In this document: piece by piece, positions 35,901-37,128 of the stretch | Position numbering within the stretch: position 1 is the stretch's first letter | Layout: each line of letters begins with the position of its first letter | NCBI GenBank assembly: GCA_944391395.1 | Contig: CALXTI010000013.1 | Coordinates: forward strand, 1-37,128 | DNA from: an uncultured Alphaproteobacteria bacterium | GTDB lineage: Bacteria; Pseudomonadota; Alphaproteobacteria; RF32; CAG-239 | Length of the DNA: 37,128 nucleotides | Reading direction: 5' to 3' | The notes under the pieces: model-generated | The model's database searches: none | The model's input: the letters and a program-made list of their open reading frames with translations, nothing else | What the model was told of the DNA's origin: nothing | Translations under genes and position numbers: made by a program

Positions 35901-36173
35901 TTGATGACGGCATTTACGTTTATTTTGGGCGTGTTCCCGCTGATTATTGCCAGTGGTGCCGGTGCGGGAAGCCGTGTGGCAATCGGTGTTCCGGTGTTCT
36001 ATGGTATGTTAATCGGTACGGCCGGCGGTCTGGTTATTATTCCGCTGCTGTATGTGTTGATTGAAACCATGGTGGAACGTTTGACCGGTAAACAGAAAGC
36101 GGCCGCGGTAGCGAAAGTTGAAGAAACGTCGCAAGCCGGAAAAGCACCGAAAGGAAAATCTAAAGAAAAATAG
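32994..36173 (+). CDS. RND multidrug efflux permease (HAE1 family, AcrB-like)
   Basis: 1,059 residues, full length for HAE1 permeases. The start [20 protein letters not shown] forms TM1. The proton-relay aspartates D408 and D409 are in [13 protein letters not shown]. The first docking loop [19 protein letters not shown] and C-terminal [22 protein letters not shown] and [13 protein letters not shown] motifs are present. It exports hydrophobic drugs by proton motive force with the adjacent adaptor. The basic, Ala/Lys-rich tail (after about residue 1030) is a short extension. It ends the operon at the 36196 terminator. Confidence 0.95.
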   Translation: MFSKIFIERPRFAMVIAIVMALAGVISLFSLPISLYPQITPPQVHVSANYTGASADVVASTIGIPIEQEVNGVEDMLYMESTSSNSGDYSLSVSFEVGTDPDMAQVKVQNRVQQAVNKLPAEVQQYGISVRRRSSDILGFLNIRSPNGTHDTQFLSNYVENNIKNNLSRVYGVGDVSVHAAPLSMRVWLDADKITALNIPISAVRSAIESQNYQPSLGSVGAMPGDGGQQMMYSLQTQGRLNEAEDFENIIVRTEQDGGLVRLKDIAKVEIGTETYMVKSERDGAPSVAISLNTLSGANAIQAMTALKAELARLSHFYPDDFEVDIFYDATEYIVASVEEVVFTLVLTFALVIGVCYVFLQDWRSTLIPSIAIPVSLLAAFAVMYALGFSLNILTLFGLVLAIGLVVDDAIVVVERVLTLMEEEKLTPKEAAIKAMEQVSSAVIATTLVLMAIFVPIAFLGGITGKIYQQFAVSISFAVLFSGINALTLSPALCATMLRPLKPVTHGPLAWFNKMLSKTRNKYLAVVAYFARKVSVIALFLGLLVLFNGIFLKLSNTTFIPAEDQGVILANIQLPEGATQPRVEKVVDEILPIIKAEKSVQSVMTIMGFSMLSGQGESVAMSVISLKPWGERKEDSEYSTNILNRLKAQFSQIPDAEINLFEFPAIPGLGTTGGMDFRLQALDDTDPKHLESVLRSFLSKAQQLPEISYAFSTYTAETPHAYIEINKEKAEVMNVPISNIYSVLQNYLGSGYVNDINIGTQVNKVMIQADWPYRKDIDSISKLYVQSTTGNMVPLGSLVSVKIIQAPRSIDRYNQYPSATITAMANSSVSSGQAMAALEKLADEALPEGYSYEWSGMSLQERQNSGQVGMLIALAVVFGYLFLVAQYESWMLPVSVLTSVTVAVLGAFLGLLITGMPLSIYAQLGLVLLVGLASKNAILIVEFAKEEREKGVSIQKAAVTGTRERFRAVLMTAFTFILGVFPLIIASGAGAGSRVAIGVPVFYGMLIGTAGGLVIIPLLYVLIETMVERLTGKQKAAAVAKVEETSQAGKAPKGKSKEK

Positions 36174-36195
36174 TATTTCTTGAGATTAATGCAAT

Positions 36196-36227
36196 CCCCG
36201 CTTAAAGAGAGCTTTGAGCGGGGTTTT
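36196..36227 (+). terminator. Rho-independent terminator of the efflux operon
   Basis: A 12-bp stem (36196-36207 with 36212-36223, CCCCGC/GCGGGG at the base, one G-T pair) closes an AGAG loop and is followed by TTTTGTT. Confidence 0.9.
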
Positions 36228-36344
36228 GTTATTTTTGTTTTTCATTAAATGACGCAAAAAGAAGAAAACTCAGTGCACAGAGACAAGCCATAAAAAATCA
36301 ACGCTCTTCAAACGATAATGAAACGCTTTTTTGTTCCGTGCGGT

Positions 36345-36845
36345 TTAACGACCGAGGTCTTTGAACTTGTCCGGCACGGGTAAATCGTGGTCTATGTACC
36401 ATTGCGCTTTACGTCTGCGGGCTGCTTTTAGGTTTTCTTCTATCTGTTTTTGAAATTCTTCCGGATGCGTGCGACGCCATTCTTCTTCTGCCGCTACTCG
36501 CGCTTGAAACTCTTTGCGGGATTTCTCCGCAGCTTCATGTATCCTACGGCTTTCTTCTTCATATTCTTCATCCGTCATGCCGGGCATATATCCAGCTTCA
36601 TACAATATGCCGAATTGACGTTGCAATTCGTTCATCTCTTCTATCGTCCCCTGTCGAGCAGGATATTTCCCTTCATTGTACCATACCACCGCATCATAAT
36701 GCATTTTATCTTCATCATCATACCATACCGATCCCATGTCTATCTCAAACCCTGTCGGTTTATGCAATCCGTGCTGCTCTTTCGGATCTATCTCCCATTC
36801 ATCCTTAAACGCCTCCGCCTTTGCTATCGCTTTCTCTTTATCCAT
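36345..36845 (-). CDS. Highly charged helical hypothetical protein (tandem paralog 1)
   Basis: About 166 residues from ATG 36845 (GGAG 8 bases upstream; a GTG one codon earlier is also possible). No signal or membrane segment. The N-terminal half has a Trp/Tyr-rich, probably folded part (EIDMGSVWYDDEDKMHYDAVVWYNEG). The C-terminal half is a long charged helix rich in Glu, Arg and Lys, with EEEWRRTHPEEFQKQIEENL and ending KDLGR. The neighbouring clipped gene shares an identical 77-bp block and the same DLGR ending. I recognise no family. Confidence 0.65.
   Translation of the reverse strand: MDKEKAIAKAEAFKDEWEIDPKEQHGLHKPTGFEIDMGSVWYDDEDKMHYDAVVWYNEGKYPARQGTIEEMNELQRQFGILYEAGYMPGMTDEEYEEESRRIHEAAEKSRKEFQARVAAEEEWRRTHPEEFQKQIEENLKAARRRKAQWYIDHDLPVPDKFKDLGR
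36455..36531. repeat. 77-bp identical repeat, copy A
   Basis: Identical base for base to 37052-37128. Lies inside the coding region of paralog 1 and encodes AEKSRKEFQARVAAEEEW followed by RRTHPEE. The match could continue beyond the right edge. Confidence 0.95.
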
Positions 36846-36866
36846 CACCTAAACTCCGTGTATGAT

Positions 36867-37128
36867 TTATCGGCCAAGGTCTTTATTTAAATATTCCTTA
36901 TGAAATTTCTCTATCATCTTTTGCGTTTCTTGTTCATAATATTTCTTTCTCTCCTCGGGAAACTCCATGCCGCGGTCTTTATACCACTTCTCATTTGCCG
37001 CCTGTGCTTTGGCATAATATTTACGGATGTTATTCTCGGATTGTTCTATATATTCTTCCGGATGCGTGCGACGCCATTCTTCTTCTGCCGCTACTCGCGC
37101 TTGAAACTCTTTGCGGGATTTCTCCGCA
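36867..37128 (-). CDS. Highly charged helical hypothetical protein (tandem paralog 2, N-terminus off window)
   Basis: The last 87 codons of a minus-strand frame are visible, ending at TAA 36869-36867, 21 bases before the start of paralog 1. The first visible residues (AEKSRKEFQARVAAEEEW, RRTHPEE) are identical to the neighbour. The C-terminal part then diverges (KWYKDRGMEFPEERKKYYEQ against QWYIDHDLPVPDKF) but keeps a W-Y-x-D pattern and the final KDLGR. It is upstream in the same transcriptional direction, so the two probably form a tandem array or operon. Confidence 0.65.
   Translation of the reverse strand, partial: AEKSRKEFQARVAAEEEWRRTHPEEYIEQSENNIRKYYAKAQAANEKWYKDRGMEFPEERKKYYEQETQKMIEKFHKEYLNKDLGR
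37052..37128. repeat. 77-bp identical repeat, copy B
   Basis: Identical to 36455-36531 and runs to the window's last base, so its full length is unknown. Confidence 0.95.

Overview
This 37.1-kb window is a gene-dense bacterial chromosome segment of moderate GC, with AT-rich intergenic regions. The gene set suggests an uncultured, host-associated alphaproteobacterium: a long-form ribosome hibernation factor beside ptsN, an ELM1-family (DUF1022) protein, a YejA/YejB-type importer, YmdB-type phosphoesterase, a very large AsmA protein, and pilin-like proteins with an unusually uniform N-terminus. The lineage call is an inference from gene families and I could not check it by alignment. No tRNA, rRNA, CRISPR array, insertion sequence or phage module was seen, and no stretch longer than 300 bases lacks a gene.

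Layout. The left edge (1-1000, minus strand) holds a clipped reading frame and a pilin-like gene, each behind a version of the same promoter block. Next come hpf-ptsN (1129-2150) and a dnaB-led operon with two tandem UPF0260 paralogs and a YgjP-like metalloprotease (2271-5305). galE-terC follow on the plus strand (5516-7479). A second pilin-like gene (7688-8296) carries the same promoter block as the first. Then come a nucleoside-salvage operon cdd-punA-deoA (minus, 8302-10805), a giant AsmA-family gene (10910-15196), and galU-like plus ymdB-like genes (15307-17017). A TolC-like lipoprotein with an extra C-terminal domain (17060-18952) is divergent from an isolated VirB8-like gene (19087-19857). 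clpP-clpX (20578-22475) converge on accA (22532-23518). An uncharacterised membrane protein overlaps yejA-yejB (23619-27815), followed by an ELM1 homologue, two small exported proteins, a CbpA-type DnaJ coupled to a DUF1349 protein, and a tetR-MFP-RND efflux operon (31203-36173) with an AcrR-like operator and a strong terminator. The right edge has two tandem highly charged paralogs sharing a 77-bp identical block.

How the genes work together. Envelope functions dominate: RND efflux, a TolC-like channel candidate, AsmA, lipoproteins, sugar-nucleotide enzymes and pilin-like proteins. Core housekeeping genes (dnaB, clpPX, accA, hpf, nucleoside salvage) are interspersed. Most convergent gene pairs share a single bidirectional hairpin terminator.

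The most unusual features are four. (i) The pilin-like cassettes share a 49-bp block with a poly(A) tract inside the promoter spacer and a conserved six-cysteine plan. (ii) The TolC-like lipoprotein carries a C-terminal cadherin/Ig-like domain and is divergent from an orphan VirB8-like gene. (iii) The tandem charged paralogs at the right edge look recently duplicated or converted. (iv) Palindromes sit on the hpf, clpP, tolC-like/virB8-like and tetR promoters.
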